From: an uncultured Ligilactobacillus sp.
GTDB taxonomy: Bacteria > Bacillota > Bacilli > Lactobacillales > Lactobacillaceae
Assembly: GCA_944326135.1 (NCBI GenBank)
Contig: CALVCU010000002.1
Span: 1-64,000, forward strand
Reading direction: 5' to 3'
Length of the DNA stretch: 64,000 nt
Shown: positions 37,717-46,459 of the stretch, piece by piece
Numbering within the stretch: position 1 is the first letter of the stretch
Layout of the letters: the number at the start of each line of letters is the position of its first letter
The notes under the pieces: generated by a model
What the model was told of the DNA's origin: nothing
Seen by the model: the letters and a program-made list of their open reading frames with translations, nothing else
Databases searched by the model: none
Translations under genes and position numbers: made by a program

Positions 37717-38340
37717 TTAGTTATTTTTTTTACGTTGTTTTAGCCAGTATACAATACCAAAAGGTACCATATTTTCTTTACCATTTTTAATACGTTCAAT
37801 GTTTTTCCAATGACGAATAAATACAAAGATAGTAAGACCAAATGATACACCGATTAAAACGGGATCATGGAAGAAAAATGCTACAATTGTTACTACAACA
37901 AAACCAACCATACTTCCCATGCTAACCATACTTGTAATGAAAATAGTTATAATGAAAATAAGCCATGCAAGCAAAAAGAACTTCCAATTATAAACTAATA
38001 ATGCACCAGCACTCGTAGCAACAGCTTTTCCACCTTTAAAGCCTGCAAAAATAGGAAATACATGACCAAAAATTGCTGAAAGAGCAATTAAAAGTGGATT
38101 TGCATTTGAATGGAAAAAGTAAGGTAACAATGCAGCTAATGTTCCTTTTAATGAATCCATTAAAAGAACAATAATTCCGGCTTTTTTACCTAAAACACGA
38201 AATGTATTGGTAGTACCCATATTTCCACTACCGAATTTTCGAATATCTTTTCCATAAAAGATTTTGCCGATTAATACGCCAGAAGGAATTGAACCTAAAA
38301 GATATCCAATAACTAACATGACAGGAATTTTCCAACTCAT
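37717..38340 (-). CDS. plsY: Glycerol-3-phosphate acyltransferase PlsY
   Basis: 207 residues with five or more membrane segments. PlsY motif 1 [11 protein letters not shown], motif 2 [20 protein letters not shown], and motif 3 [15 protein letters not shown] are all present. It acylates glycerol 3-phosphate from acyl-phosphate, the first step of phospholipid synthesis. The start is ATG 38340 because AAGGAGG lies 9 bases upstream. Divergent from parE, with which it is usually neighbour. Confidence 0.96.
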   Translation of the reverse strand: MSWKIPVMLVIGYLLGSIPSGVLIGKIFYGKDIRKFGSGNMGTTNTFRVLGKKAGIIVLLMDSLKGTLAALLPYFFHSNANPLLIALSAIFGHVFPIFAGFKGGKAVATSAGALLVYNWKFFLLAWLIFIITIFITSMVSMGSMVGFVVVTIVAFFFHDPVLIGVSFGLTIFVFIRHWKNIERIKNGKENMVPFGIVYWLKQRKKNN

Positions 38341-38436
38341 GAAAGTATACCTCCTTATCAAAACTCTTTTAAAATTTTATCACTTATTTAATATGTCTTC
38401 AATTATATTTTATTCGTAGAATTTATTTAGATGTGA

Positions 38437-38442
38437 TATAAT
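38437..38442 (+). promoter_or_regulatory. Likely extended -10 of the parE-parC promoter
   Basis: TGaTATAAT, an extended -10, about 100 bases before parE. The -35 is weak. Confidence 0.45.
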
Positions 38443-38545
38443 TCTAGAACGTATGTTTCAAAATTTGAAAAAGACTTTGTAGTTCGATATATTATTAAAT
38501 AACGATAACTAATGAAATTATTATTAGTAGAAAGGTTACAACACA

Positions 38546-40555
38546 ATGGCACAGAATAATTATGGTGATGATTCAATTCAAGTATTAAAGGGACTTGAAG
38601 CTGTTCGTAAACGTCCTGGTATGTATATTGGATCAACTGATTCACGTGGTTTACATCATTTAGTATATGAAATAGTTGATAATGCAGTGGATGAAGCATT
38701 ATCTGGATATGGAAAAGAGATCGATGTAACAATTCATCCAGATGAATCAATAACAGTTGCGGATTATGGTCGTGGAATGCCAGTCGGAATGCATGAAATG
38801 GGGATCCCAACTGTTGAAGTAATATTTACAGTGTTACATGCTGGTGGTAAATTTGGCCAGGGTGAGTATAAGACTTCTGGTGGATTACATGGTGTTGGTG
38901 CATCTGTAGTTAATGCTTTATCAGAAAAATTAACAGTTAATACAGTTCGTGATGGAATTGAATATGAAGAAGATTTTATTAATGGTGGGCAACCAGTTGG
39001 CACACTACGTAAAATCGGTAAAACAACTAAAAGAAGTGGTACTACAGTAACCTTTAAGCCGGATCCTAAAATTTTTTCAACTACACACTTTAAATATGAT
39101 ACACTTGCAGAGCGTTTAAGAGAATCAGCCTTCTTGCTTAAGGGAGTTAAAATTACCTTAACAGATGAACGAGATGGTGGCGAACAAGATATTTTCCACT
39201 TTGAAGAAGGAATTAAAGAATTTGTTTCATATTTAAATGAAGATAAAGATACATTAGGTGATGTAATGTATTTTGAAGGCAGTAAAAATGGTGTTGAAGT
39301 AGAAGTTGCTGCCCAATATAATGATGGATATTCAGAAACGATAATGTCATTTGTTAATAATGTTCGTACTAAAGATGGTGGAACTCATGAAGCAGGAATG
39401 AAAACTGCTTGGACAAAAGCTTTTAATGAATATGGGCGTAAAGTTGGACTTTTAAAAGAGCGTTCCAAGAATTTAGATGGAAATGATGTACGGGAAGGAT
39501 TAGCAGCAATCGTTTCTGTTCGAATTCCCGAAGAACTTCTTCAATTTGAAGGTCAAACTAAAGGAAAATTAGGGACACCTGAAGCACGTTCAATTGTTGA
39601 TAGTGTTGTAAGTGAACAATTGCAATATTATTTAATGGAAAATGGTGAATTTGCTCAAGATTTAGTTCGTAAAGCAATGAAAGCTCGCGATGCACGAGAA
39701 GCAGCAAGAAAAGCTCGTGATGAAAGTCGTAATGGTAAAAAACGTAGAAAGAAAGATCAATTACTTTCAGGTAAGTTAACTCCAGCACAATCTAAAAATG
39801 CTCGCAAAAATGAACTTTTCTTAGTCGAAGGAGATTCTGCTGGTGGTTCTGCAAAACAAGGTCGTGATCGTAAATTTCAAGCAATTCTTCCATTACGTGG
39901 AAAAGTACTAAATACTGAAAAAGCTAAATTGCAAGATATTATGAAGAATGAAGAAATTAATACAATGATTTACACAATTGGTGCCGGAGTTGGTGTCGAT
40001 TTTAAAATTGAAGATGCTAACTATGATAAAGTTATTATTATGACTGATGCAGATACTGATGGTGCTCACATTCAGACATTACTTTTAACATTCTTCTACA
40101 AATATATGAGACCATTAATTAATGCTGGTCGAGTATATATTGCATTACCACCATTGTATAAAGTACAAAAGAAAGTAAACAAAAAACTTAAAGTGTCATA
40201 TGCATGGACTGAAGCTGAATTAGAAAAAGAAACTAAAAAGTTTGGTAAGGGTTATACTTTACAACGGTTTAAAGGTTTAGGTGAAATGAATGCTGACCAG
40301 CTTTGGGAAACAACAATGAATCCGGAAACAAGAACTTTGGTTCGTGTAAAAATTGACGATGATGCAGTTGCTGAAAAGCGTGTAACAACATTAATGGGTG
40401 ATAAAGTTGAACCTCGTCGAAAATGGATTGAAAAAAATGTTAAGTTTTCACTTGAAGAAGATGGAAGTTTGTTGGATACAGTTGCAGCTGAGGGAGCACA
40501 CGGATCAATCAATGATGAAGATTTAAAAAGATATGAAGAAGAAACGTTGTTTTAA
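38546..40555 (+). CDS. parE: DNA topoisomerase IV subunit B
   Basis: 669 residues. GHKL ATPase with EAVRKRPGMYIGSTDSRGLHH, EIVDNAVDEAL (Asn/Asp), DYGRGMPVG and GGLHGVGASVVNALS; then the TOPRIM metal site LFLVEGDSAGGSAKQGRDR and IIIMTDADTDGAHIQTLL. Combined with ParC it decatenates replicated chromosomes. The neighbouring parC 49 bases downstream distinguishes it from gyrB. An AGAAAGG site lies 9-10 bases upstream of ATG. Confidence 0.97.
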   Translation: MAQNNYGDDSIQVLKGLEAVRKRPGMYIGSTDSRGLHHLVYEIVDNAVDEALSGYGKEIDVTIHPDESITVADYGRGMPVGMHEMGIPTVEVIFTVLHAGGKFGQGEYKTSGGLHGVGASVVNALSEKLTVNTVRDGIEYEEDFINGGQPVGTLRKIGKTTKRSGTTVTFKPDPKIFSTTHFKYDTLAERLRESAFLLKGVKITLTDERDGGEQDIFHFEEGIKEFVSYLNEDKDTLGDVMYFEGSKNGVEVEVAAQYNDGYSETIMSFVNNVRTKDGGTHEAGMKTAWTKAFNEYGRKVGLLKERSKNLDGNDVREGLAAIVSVRIPEELLQFEGQTKGKLGTPEARSIVDSVVSEQLQYYLMENGEFAQDLVRKAMKARDAREAARKARDESRNGKKRRKKDQLLSGKLTPAQSKNARKNELFLVEGDSAGGSAKQGRDRKFQAILPLRGKVLNTEKAKLQDIMKNEEINTMIYTIGAGVGVDFKIEDANYDKVIIMTDADTDGAHIQTLLLTFFYKYMRPLINAGRVYIALPPLYKVQKKVNKKLKVSYAWTEAELEKETKKFGKGYTLQRFKGLGEMNADQLWETTMNPETRTLVRVKIDDDAVAEKRVTTLMGDKVEPRRKWIEKNVKFSLEEDGSLLDTVAAEGAHGSINDEDLKRYEEETLF

Positions 40556-40604
40556 CAACAATTAGATATGATTTTTTTGTTTAACTTTAATAAGGAGAAT
40601 TAAA

Positions 40605-43031
40605 ATGACCACAAGTAATATTCAAGAACTTTCACTTGAAGCTGTAATGGGTGAAAGATTTGGTAGATACTCCAAATATATTATTCAAGAACGTGCTTTA
40701 CCGGATATTCGAGATGGACTAAAACCGGTTCAACGTAGAATTCTATTTGCAATGAATGAGGACGGTAACACATTTGATAAAGCTTTTCGAAAATCAGCTA
40801 AATCAGTTGGGAATGTTATGGGTAATTTGCACCCTCATGGTGATTCTTCAATTTATGAAGCTTTAGTACGTTTAAGTCAAGATTGGAAATTACGTGAACC
40901 ATTAATTGAAATGAATGGTAATAATGGATCAATGGATGGAGATCCTGCTGCTGCTATGCGTTATACTGAAGCAAGATTGTCAGAAATTGCATCCGAAATG
41001 TTAAAAGATATCAATAAAGATACTGTTGAAATGGTACTGAACTTTGATGATACACAATATGAACCTACTGTTTTGCCTGCGCGTTTTCCTAATTTGTTAG
41101 TTAATGGTGCAACCGGAATTTCAGCTGGATATGCTACTGAAATTCCAACTCATAATTTATCAGAGACAATTCAGGCAACAATTTATTTAATGGATCATCC
41201 TGATGCAACTTTGGATGATTTAATGCAATTTGTAAAAGGTCCTGATTTTCCAACTCGAGGAATTGTACAGGGAATTGATGGAATCAAAAAAGCTTATAAA
41301 ACAGGTCGTGGAAGAGTTGTTTTACGTTCTAAGACAGAAATAGAACATATTAAAGGTGGCAAACAACAAATTATTGTTACCGAAATTCCATATGAAGTAA
41401 ACAAGTCAATTTTAGTTAAGAAGATTGATGAGATTCGTATTATGAAGAAAGTAGAGGGAATTGCGGAAGTTCGTGATGAAAGCGACCGTGAAGGACTTCG
41501 AATTGTAATCGAATTAAAACGTAATGCAGAAGCTCAAGGAATTTTAAATTACTTATTTAAAAATACCGATTTGCAAATTTTCTATAACTTTAACATGGTT
41601 GCAATTAATAATAAGCGTCCTGAACATGTTGGGTTAAAACAAATTCTATCAGCATATATTGAACATCAACGCGAAGTTACAAGTAAGAGAACTAAATTTG
41701 ATTTAGATAAAGCATTAAGCAGAAAACACATTGTTGATGGGTTGATAAAGGCATTATCAATTTTAGATGATGTAATTTATGAAATTCGTCATTCTGAAAA
41801 TAAAAAAGATGCCAAGGAAAATTTGATTAAAAAGTTTGATTTTACTGAAAAACAAGCCGAAGCAATTGTTTCTTTGCAACTCTACCGATTAACAAATACT
41901 GATGTAACTGCATTAGAGAGTGAAGCAGCAGAATTAAAGAAGCAAATTGAAACTTTCCAAAATATTTTAAATGATCCTCAAAAATTGGATGCAGTTATTA
42001 AAAAAGAACTAAAACAAGTTGAAAGTAAATATAAGACTGAACGAAGAACAAAGATTCAAGATGAAATTTCTGAATTAAAAATTGATACTAAAGTTACTGT
42101 TGCACAAGAAGATGTAATGGTATTAATTTCACGACATGGATATGTTAAAAGATCATCTATTCGTTCATTTAATGCATCCGGTGAAACAGATAATGGATTG
42201 CGTGATGAAGACCAAATTGTTTTCCAAGGTAAAGTAAATACTTTAAATCATATATTTATGTTTACCAATAAAGGAAATCTAATCTATCGTCCAGTTCATG
42301 AAATTTCAGAAATGCGTTGGAAAGATACTGGTGAACATTTATCACAAACAGTTGGTTTAGATGCGGACGAAATTGTTTTGAAAGTTAAAATCCTAAATTC
42401 ATTAGATCAAGTTGGAAAATTTATTTTTGCAACTAAAGAGGGATTAATTAAACAGACAGAACTATCTGCATTAAAACCAGGACGTATGTATAAATCACGT
42501 GCAAGTCAATATATTAAACTAAAAACAGCAACTGACGAAGTTATAACAGTTGAATTTATTGAAGATAATTTAACGCAAGTTTTAGCAATTACACATGGTG
42601 GTTATGGTCTTCGTTATAATTTATCAGATATTCCAACATCTGGTGCAAAAGCAGCAGGTGTAAAAAATATTGATTTACGAGATGATTATTTAACTGCAGT
42701 GAAATTAGTTAACGAAGAATCTGTTGTTGGAATTATCACTCATCGTGGTGCATTTAAACGGATGAAGGTAAATGAAATTCCACTTACTACCAGAGCAAGA
42801 CGTGGAGTACAAATTTTACGTGAACTTAAACGAAATCCGCATCGAGTTGCTTCAGCAGTAATTATTTCTGAAAATGATGAAATTCATATAATGACGGATC
42901 ATAATGAGATTATTACAATTAATCCTGAAGATTACCCACTTAGTGATCGTTATTCTAATGGCTCATTTGTTCTAGATGTTGAGAGTCAAGGAAATGTTCA
43001 ATGGGTTGAAGTAAATAAAACAGTAGAATAA
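40605..43031 (+). CDS. parC: DNA topoisomerase IV subunit A
   Basis: 808 residues. The breakage-reunion domain holds the active Tyr120 in AAAMRYTEARLSEIA and the quinolone-determining segment NLHPHGDSSIYEAL with Ser81 and Glu85, the wild-type (susceptible) residues at the positions altered in resistant mutants of other Firmicutes. The C-terminal half is a beta-pinwheel (GYVKRSSIRSFNASG, NKGNLIYRPVHEI, THRGAFKRMKVNEIP). AAGGAG lies 7-8 bases before ATG. Operon with parE, ending at a strong terminator. Confidence 0.97.
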   Translation: MTTSNIQELSLEAVMGERFGRYSKYIIQERALPDIRDGLKPVQRRILFAMNEDGNTFDKAFRKSAKSVGNVMGNLHPHGDSSIYEALVRLSQDWKLREPLIEMNGNNGSMDGDPAAAMRYTEARLSEIASEMLKDINKDTVEMVLNFDDTQYEPTVLPARFPNLLVNGATGISAGYATEIPTHNLSETIQATIYLMDHPDATLDDLMQFVKGPDFPTRGIVQGIDGIKKAYKTGRGRVVLRSKTEIEHIKGGKQQIIVTEIPYEVNKSILVKKIDEIRIMKKVEGIAEVRDESDREGLRIVIELKRNAEAQGILNYLFKNTDLQIFYNFNMVAINNKRPEHVGLKQILSAYIEHQREVTSKRTKFDLDKALSRKHIVDGLIKALSILDDVIYEIRHSENKKDAKENLIKKFDFTEKQAEAIVSLQLYRLTNTDVTALESEAAELKKQIETFQNILNDPQKLDAVIKKELKQVESKYKTERRTKIQDEISELKIDTKVTVAQEDVMVLISRHGYVKRSSIRSFNASGETDNGLRDEDQIVFQGKVNTLNHIFMFTNKGNLIYRPVHEISEMRWKDTGEHLSQTVGLDADEIVLKVKILNSLDQVGKFIFATKEGLIKQTELSALKPGRMYKSRASQYIKLKTATDEVITVEFIEDNLTQVLAITHGGYGLRYNLSDIPTSGAKAAGVKNIDLRDDYLTAVKLVNEESVVGIITHRGAFKRMKVNEIPLTTRARRGVQILRELKRNPHRVASAVIISENDEIHIMTDHNEIITINPEDYPLSDRYSNGSFVLDVESQGNVQWVEVNKTVE

Positions 43032-43041
43032 TTTATATCTC

Positions 43042-43087
43042 ATATGCTGGAATGCTTAATTTTAAGTGTGTTCCAGCATATTTTTTG
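43042..43087 (+). terminator. Terminator of parE-parC
   Basis: ATATGCTGGAA / TTCCAGCATAT with T tract. Confidence 0.85.
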
Positions 43088-43192
43088 TATAATAATCTAA
43101 AATATTTTTAAATTACTTTTAATTTTATTTTTGAAAATACTTATAGTTGTTATTATGTATATGGTTGAAATTTATATAAAGAGGAGTTAAAG

Positions 43193-43948
43193 ATGAGATA
43201 TCCAATTATATTATGTGAGGATAGTCCTCAGCAATTAGATAAACTTACTGAAACGATTCAAAATTATATACTGTTTCATGAAAATCAATTTAAATTAGAA
43301 TATAGTTCAAATAATCCACACGACATTCAAAATTATATTGAAGAAAATGATATTCAGAAGGGGATCTATTTTCTAGATATTGATTTAAGTTCTGATATTA
43401 ATGGAATAGATTTAGCTCAATGGATTCGTAATTATGATGTAATGGCTAAAATTATTTTTGTTACGACTCATACTGAAATGGCACCATTGACTTTGAAACG
43501 TCAAGTTGAAGCTTTAGGTTTCATTACTAAAGATGAGTACGAACAAATGAGAGATGAAATCTTTCAAAATTTAAAATTAGCATATCAAAGAATGGAACAA
43601 ACTGCATTAGAAGATGAAAGTGCAAAAACGCTTGCTTTTAAAATAGGTTCTGAAACATTAAATTTTGAAGTTAAGGATATTATCTTAATTGAATCATCGG
43701 ATAGGGCACATCGAGTTAAATTAATTACAAAGAATGGAGAATTTGAGTTTTTTAATAATTTAAATAAGTTAGAAGAACAAACAAAATTTTTAAAAGTATC
43801 ACGTTCGCTATTAATTAATCTTCAAAATATTCAAAAAGTTGATTATAAATTGAGAGTAATTTATTTTGTTAATAATTGTCAACGTCCTTTTTCTTTAAGC
43901 AAAGTGAAGGTTTTAAAGAAAGCACTTCAAGATAAAAATGAAATCTAA
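43193..43948 (+). CDS. LytTR-type response regulator, orphan
   Basis: 251 residues. A receiver domain (YPIILCEDSPQQLDKLTETI with acidic pair; likely phospho-acceptor Asp62 in YFLDIDLSSDINGIDLA; Thr/Lys at FVTTHTEMAP and FITKDE) is followed by a LytTR DNA-binding domain (LNFEVKDIILIESSDRAHRVKL, LKVSRSLLINLQNIQKVD, RPFSLSKVKVLKKAL). The layout is that of AgrA/ComE/SpiR regulators, which usually respond to peptide pheromones and control bacteriocin or competence genes. No histidine kinase or peptide gene is adjacent. GAGGAG lies 7-8 bases before ATG; a terminator follows. Confidence 0.93.
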   Translation: MRYPIILCEDSPQQLDKLTETIQNYILFHENQFKLEYSSNNPHDIQNYIEENDIQKGIYFLDIDLSSDINGIDLAQWIRNYDVMAKIIFVTTHTEMAPLTLKRQVEALGFITKDEYEQMRDEIFQNLKLAYQRMEQTALEDESAKTLAFKIGSETLNFEVKDIILIESSDRAHRVKLITKNGEFEFFNNLNKLEEQTKFLKVSRSLLINLQNIQKVDYKLRVIYFVNNCQRPFSLSKVKVLKKALQDKNEI

Positions 43949-43949
43949 T

Positions 43950-43987
43950 AAAAAAACTATATGATTTTAAATCATATAGTTTTTTTG
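43950..43987. terminator. Bidirectional terminator
   Basis: AAAAACTATATGAT / ATCATATAGTTTTT, between the response regulator and the converging coiled-coil gene. Confidence 0.88.
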
Positions 43988-43988
43988 T

Positions 43989-44374
43989 TTATTCAAATTC
44001 TTTTAGAATGTCTTTAATATCTTTAACGACTTTCTTTTGTTCAAGATAACTTTTTACTTTAGAATCGTCATCATCTAAGTTAGCTAAGTTTTTGTCTAAA
44101 TCATCAATTTTCTTGACGATGTGAGTAACAGCTTTATCTTGTTCCTTGATTAATTTATCAACGGCTTTTTCGCTTGCTTCTTCAGCTTTTTCTTTTGTTT
44201 TATCAACAGCTTTTTCTTCACGAATAATACTACGAATTTCATGAAGTGCTTTTTCTTGTTCTATGAAATGTTTTGCTTTACTTTCAGTATCTTCCATACG
44301 TTCCAAATCAGCATTTAATTTAATAATCCGTTTATTAATTCTGTTTAATAAAGAATTTTCTTTGAATAATCCAT
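43989..44374 (-). pseudogene. Coiled-coil protein with frameshift at codon 2
   Basis: The readable part (minus strand from about 44306) is an extremely charged helical protein (ALHEIRSIIREEKAVDKTKE, then NLANLDDDDSKVKSYLEQKK), without membrane segments or known domain. The frame has no ATG; its only early start is TTG 44306 with no ribosome binding site. Farther upstream, AGAGGAG lies 8 bases before ATG 44374, but that frame stops after nine codons. If one G were present in ATGGATTA (ATG GGA TTA), the reading would run MGLFKENSLLNRINKRIIKL straight into the rest. So one base seems missing, by mutation or by sequencing error. Function unknown. Confidence 0.65.
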
Positions 44375-44486
44375 AGTTCGATCTCCTCTATATAAATTGT
44401 AATTTATATTACAAATATATATTATATATAAATTGTGCAAAATATGATAATTAAAACACTTGATATATGACATTATTAATATAAAC

Positions 44487-45341
44487 TTAATGTTTTTGCT
44501 TTATAAAACTATATAATTCGGATAAATAGAAATAATCAGGGACTTTTAATGCTTTAGGAAACATTATTGCTTTTATTTCTGAATAACTTAAAGTGGATGG
44601 CAAAGTTAGTAATTGAGCATGGTGTTTCTTAAGCGCCTTTATATTTTTATTTATAATTTGAACTCCTTTTTGAAATTCTAGTGTTGTGCCATGTCCAGGA
44701 CAGATTTTATTGATATTATTCATTTTTTTTATTTTAGATAAACTTTCCAAAAAATCAAATGCTTGTTTTTTTTGTATTTTTTTTGTTTTTGGATTTATAT
44801 CAAGTAAATTATTGAAATATATACCTTTTAAAATCAAGTCTCCAGTAAATAACATATCTTGTATGCGAATGACAGAATCTGATGAGGAATGTCCACACAT
44901 CGAGTTAACAATGAATGGGATATCTGATATTGGATATATTTTATAGTTATTAATATAAGGACAGTATCTACTTGAAAGGTGTTCTATTAATTCTTTTTTT
45001 ATCGTATTAGATAACTGCATATTATTGACGTTATTTCGAATATCATTTAGATACTGTTTAGAGCCATAATATTTAATTGCTTTATCACAAAATAAAGGGA
45101 TAGAGTGAGGGAGCATCTTTAATAAACCTATATGATCTGTATGATGATGTGTTAAAATAATTCCGTTTAAATTTGTTAAAGTTAGATCGAAATTAGATAA
45201 AACTTTTTTTAATAAAATTAGACTTTTAGTATTTGCTGGGCCGGCATCAATTAAAAATTTTTGCTTAGGTAATAAATATACATTCACAGCAGGGGCATGA
45301 GGATTTGATTGAGGTAATGAAATTTTAATTACATTTGACAT
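44487..45341 (-). CDS. MBL-fold metallo-hydrolase
   Basis: 284 residues, soluble. Metallo-beta-lactamase fold with metal site ILTHHHTDHIGLL (HxHxDH), further ligands in MCGHSSSDSV and LFTGDLIL, and CPGHGTTLE near the C-terminus. N-terminal NVYLLPKQKFLIDAGP is the usual opening. This branch resembles lactonase/glyoxalase II-like hydrolases and LACTB2-like proteins; substrate not assignable. AGAGGAAAAG lies about 6-8 bases before ATG. Monocistronic, in a mixed accessory region. Confidence 0.9.
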   Translation of the reverse strand: MSNVIKISLPQSNPHAPAVNVYLLPKQKFLIDAGPANTKSLILLKKVLSNFDLTLTNLNGIILTHHHTDHIGLLKMLPHSIPLFCDKAIKYYGSKQYLNDIRNNVNNMQLSNTIKKELIEHLSSRYCPYINNYKIYPISDIPFIVNSMCGHSSSDSVIRIQDMLFTGDLILKGIYFNNLLDINPKTKKIQKKQAFDFLESLSKIKKMNNINKICPGHGTTLEFQKGVQIINKNIKALKKHHAQLLTLPSTLSYSEIKAIMFPKALKVPDYFYLSELYSFIKQKH

Positions 45342-45375
45342 TAACTTTTCCTCTCTTTGATAATTATATTAATAT

Positions 45376-45407
45376 AAAAATCCTATCAAAAATATTGATA
45401 GGATTTA
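45376..45407 (-). terminator. Terminator of the TauE/SafE gene
   Basis: Minus strand AAATCCTATCAA / TTGATAGGATTT followed by TTATATT. Confidence 0.75.
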
Positions 45408-45420
45408 GTCTTTTTATTGT

Positions 45421-46194
45421 TTATACAAATGCTTGGATTAACATAATAATACCAATAATAATAAAGAAGATATCTAATACTTTTGATAAGACCTTATCAT
45501 TAATTTTATTGGCATATTTTGATCCAAGAATTCCACCAATTACAGCACCAATAGATAATAGAATACCAAAAAGAAAATCAATATGTCCATGACGGAAATA
45601 TCCGATATCTGATGACAATGCTGTTATCGCCATAATTAAAGTAGAAGTTCCTACCGCTATATGCATAGGGTAACCGAGAATAATGATAAGTGCAAGTAAG
45701 ATCATTACACCACCACCTGCACCAAAAATACCACTAATAATTCCAATTGCAATTCCAATCAATATTGCACTGAGAATCTCAGTCCATTGATGTTTGAACT
45801 TAATTCTTTTTCGTTCGGTGGTTTGCTTTTTAGAACGATGGAGTTCATTGATTCCAGAAAAAATTAACAGGATTCCAAATAGTCCAGATAATGTTACTCC
45901 TTTTGTAGCATTTGCAATACTAGCACCAAATTGTGCACCTATAACTGAAGCTACTGCTATCCAAAGTCCTGATTTTAATTCAACATGGCCTTTTCGGTAG
46001 TAATTATATGAGACAACAATTGAAGTAATTACATCTACAAACAAACTCGTTCCAATCGCAGTATGAACATTAACATGGAATAACATTGAAAGTGCAGGAA
46101 CGATTAAAGTAACTGCACTAGCACCAACCAAACTTGTGATTACGCCGGTAATAGTACCAATTAAAACTAATATTCCATATAGAAAATAAATCAT
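45421..46194 (-). CDS. TauE/SafE family membrane permease
   Basis: 257 residues with about eight membrane segments and an internal repeat: the first half has GVITSLVGASAVTLIVPALS and IGTSLFVDVITSIV, the second GIISGIFGAGGGVMILLALI and VGTSTLIMAITAL. These paired gly-rich motifs define the sulfite exporter TauE/SafE family, which moves sulfur-containing organic anions. Substrate unknown. The start is ATG 46194, which follows AAGGGATG; an upstream in-frame start lacks a site. Confidence 0.9.
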   Translation of the reverse strand: MIYFLYGILVLIGTITGVITSLVGASAVTLIVPALSMLFHVNVHTAIGTSLFVDVITSIVVSYNYYRKGHVELKSGLWIAVASVIGAQFGASIANATKGVTLSGLFGILLIFSGINELHRSKKQTTERKRIKFKHQWTEILSAILIGIAIGIISGIFGAGGGVMILLALIIILGYPMHIAVGTSTLIMAITALSSDIGYFRHGHIDFLFGILLSIGAVIGGILGSKYANKINDKVLSKVLDIFFIIIGIIMLIQAFV

Positions 46195-46341
46195 AGACTC
46201 ATCCCTTAATTTAATATATAACAGCATATATTATAGTATATGTTTCAAAAAAATAATATTTATAATAGCTAATAATAAAATTTCATTTTCATTTTATCTA
46301 ATAACTGGTATAATTGAAAACATATTTTTATAAAGTAAAGG

Positions 46342-46414
46342 ACGTGAATGTAAAATGAAATATCTTAAAAAACATGAAATAGAAAAATTGGTCAAGTCCC
46401 ATCGACATTCACGT
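46342..46414 (+). promoter_or_regulatory. Long-range inverted repeat over the leader ORF of the permease
   Basis: ACGTGAATGT (46342-46351) and ACATTCACGT (46405-46414) are exact complements and bracket the first 17 codons of the small ORF at 46355. The stem would fold in the mRNA and could respond to ribosome position on the leader, or the repeat could bind a protein. Confidence 0.45.
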
Positions 46415-46459
46415 GTAGCAGTTTTTCAGTATTTTATAAAAATAGAAAGAGTGGGATAA
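46355..46459 (+). CDS. 34-codon leader ORF ahead of the amino acid antiporter
   Basis: An ORF of 34 codons whose stop directly abuts the ATG of the antiporter (TAAATG). The peptide is rich in basic residues (MKYLKKHEIEKL, KSHRHSRVAVFQYF). Its own ribosome binding site is weak (AAAGGA 11-13 bases upstream). The antiporter start is preceded by AAAGAGTGGG inside this ORF. It may be a leader peptide or a small coupled protein; it may equally be a chance frame. No homologue is recognised. Confidence 0.4.
   Translation: MKYLKKHEIEKLVKSHRHSRVAVFQYFIKIERVG

Noticed and set aside
40830..40865. Quinolone-resistance mutation in parC
   Set aside because: The HPHGDSSIYEA segment carries Ser and Glu at the key positions, the susceptible form.
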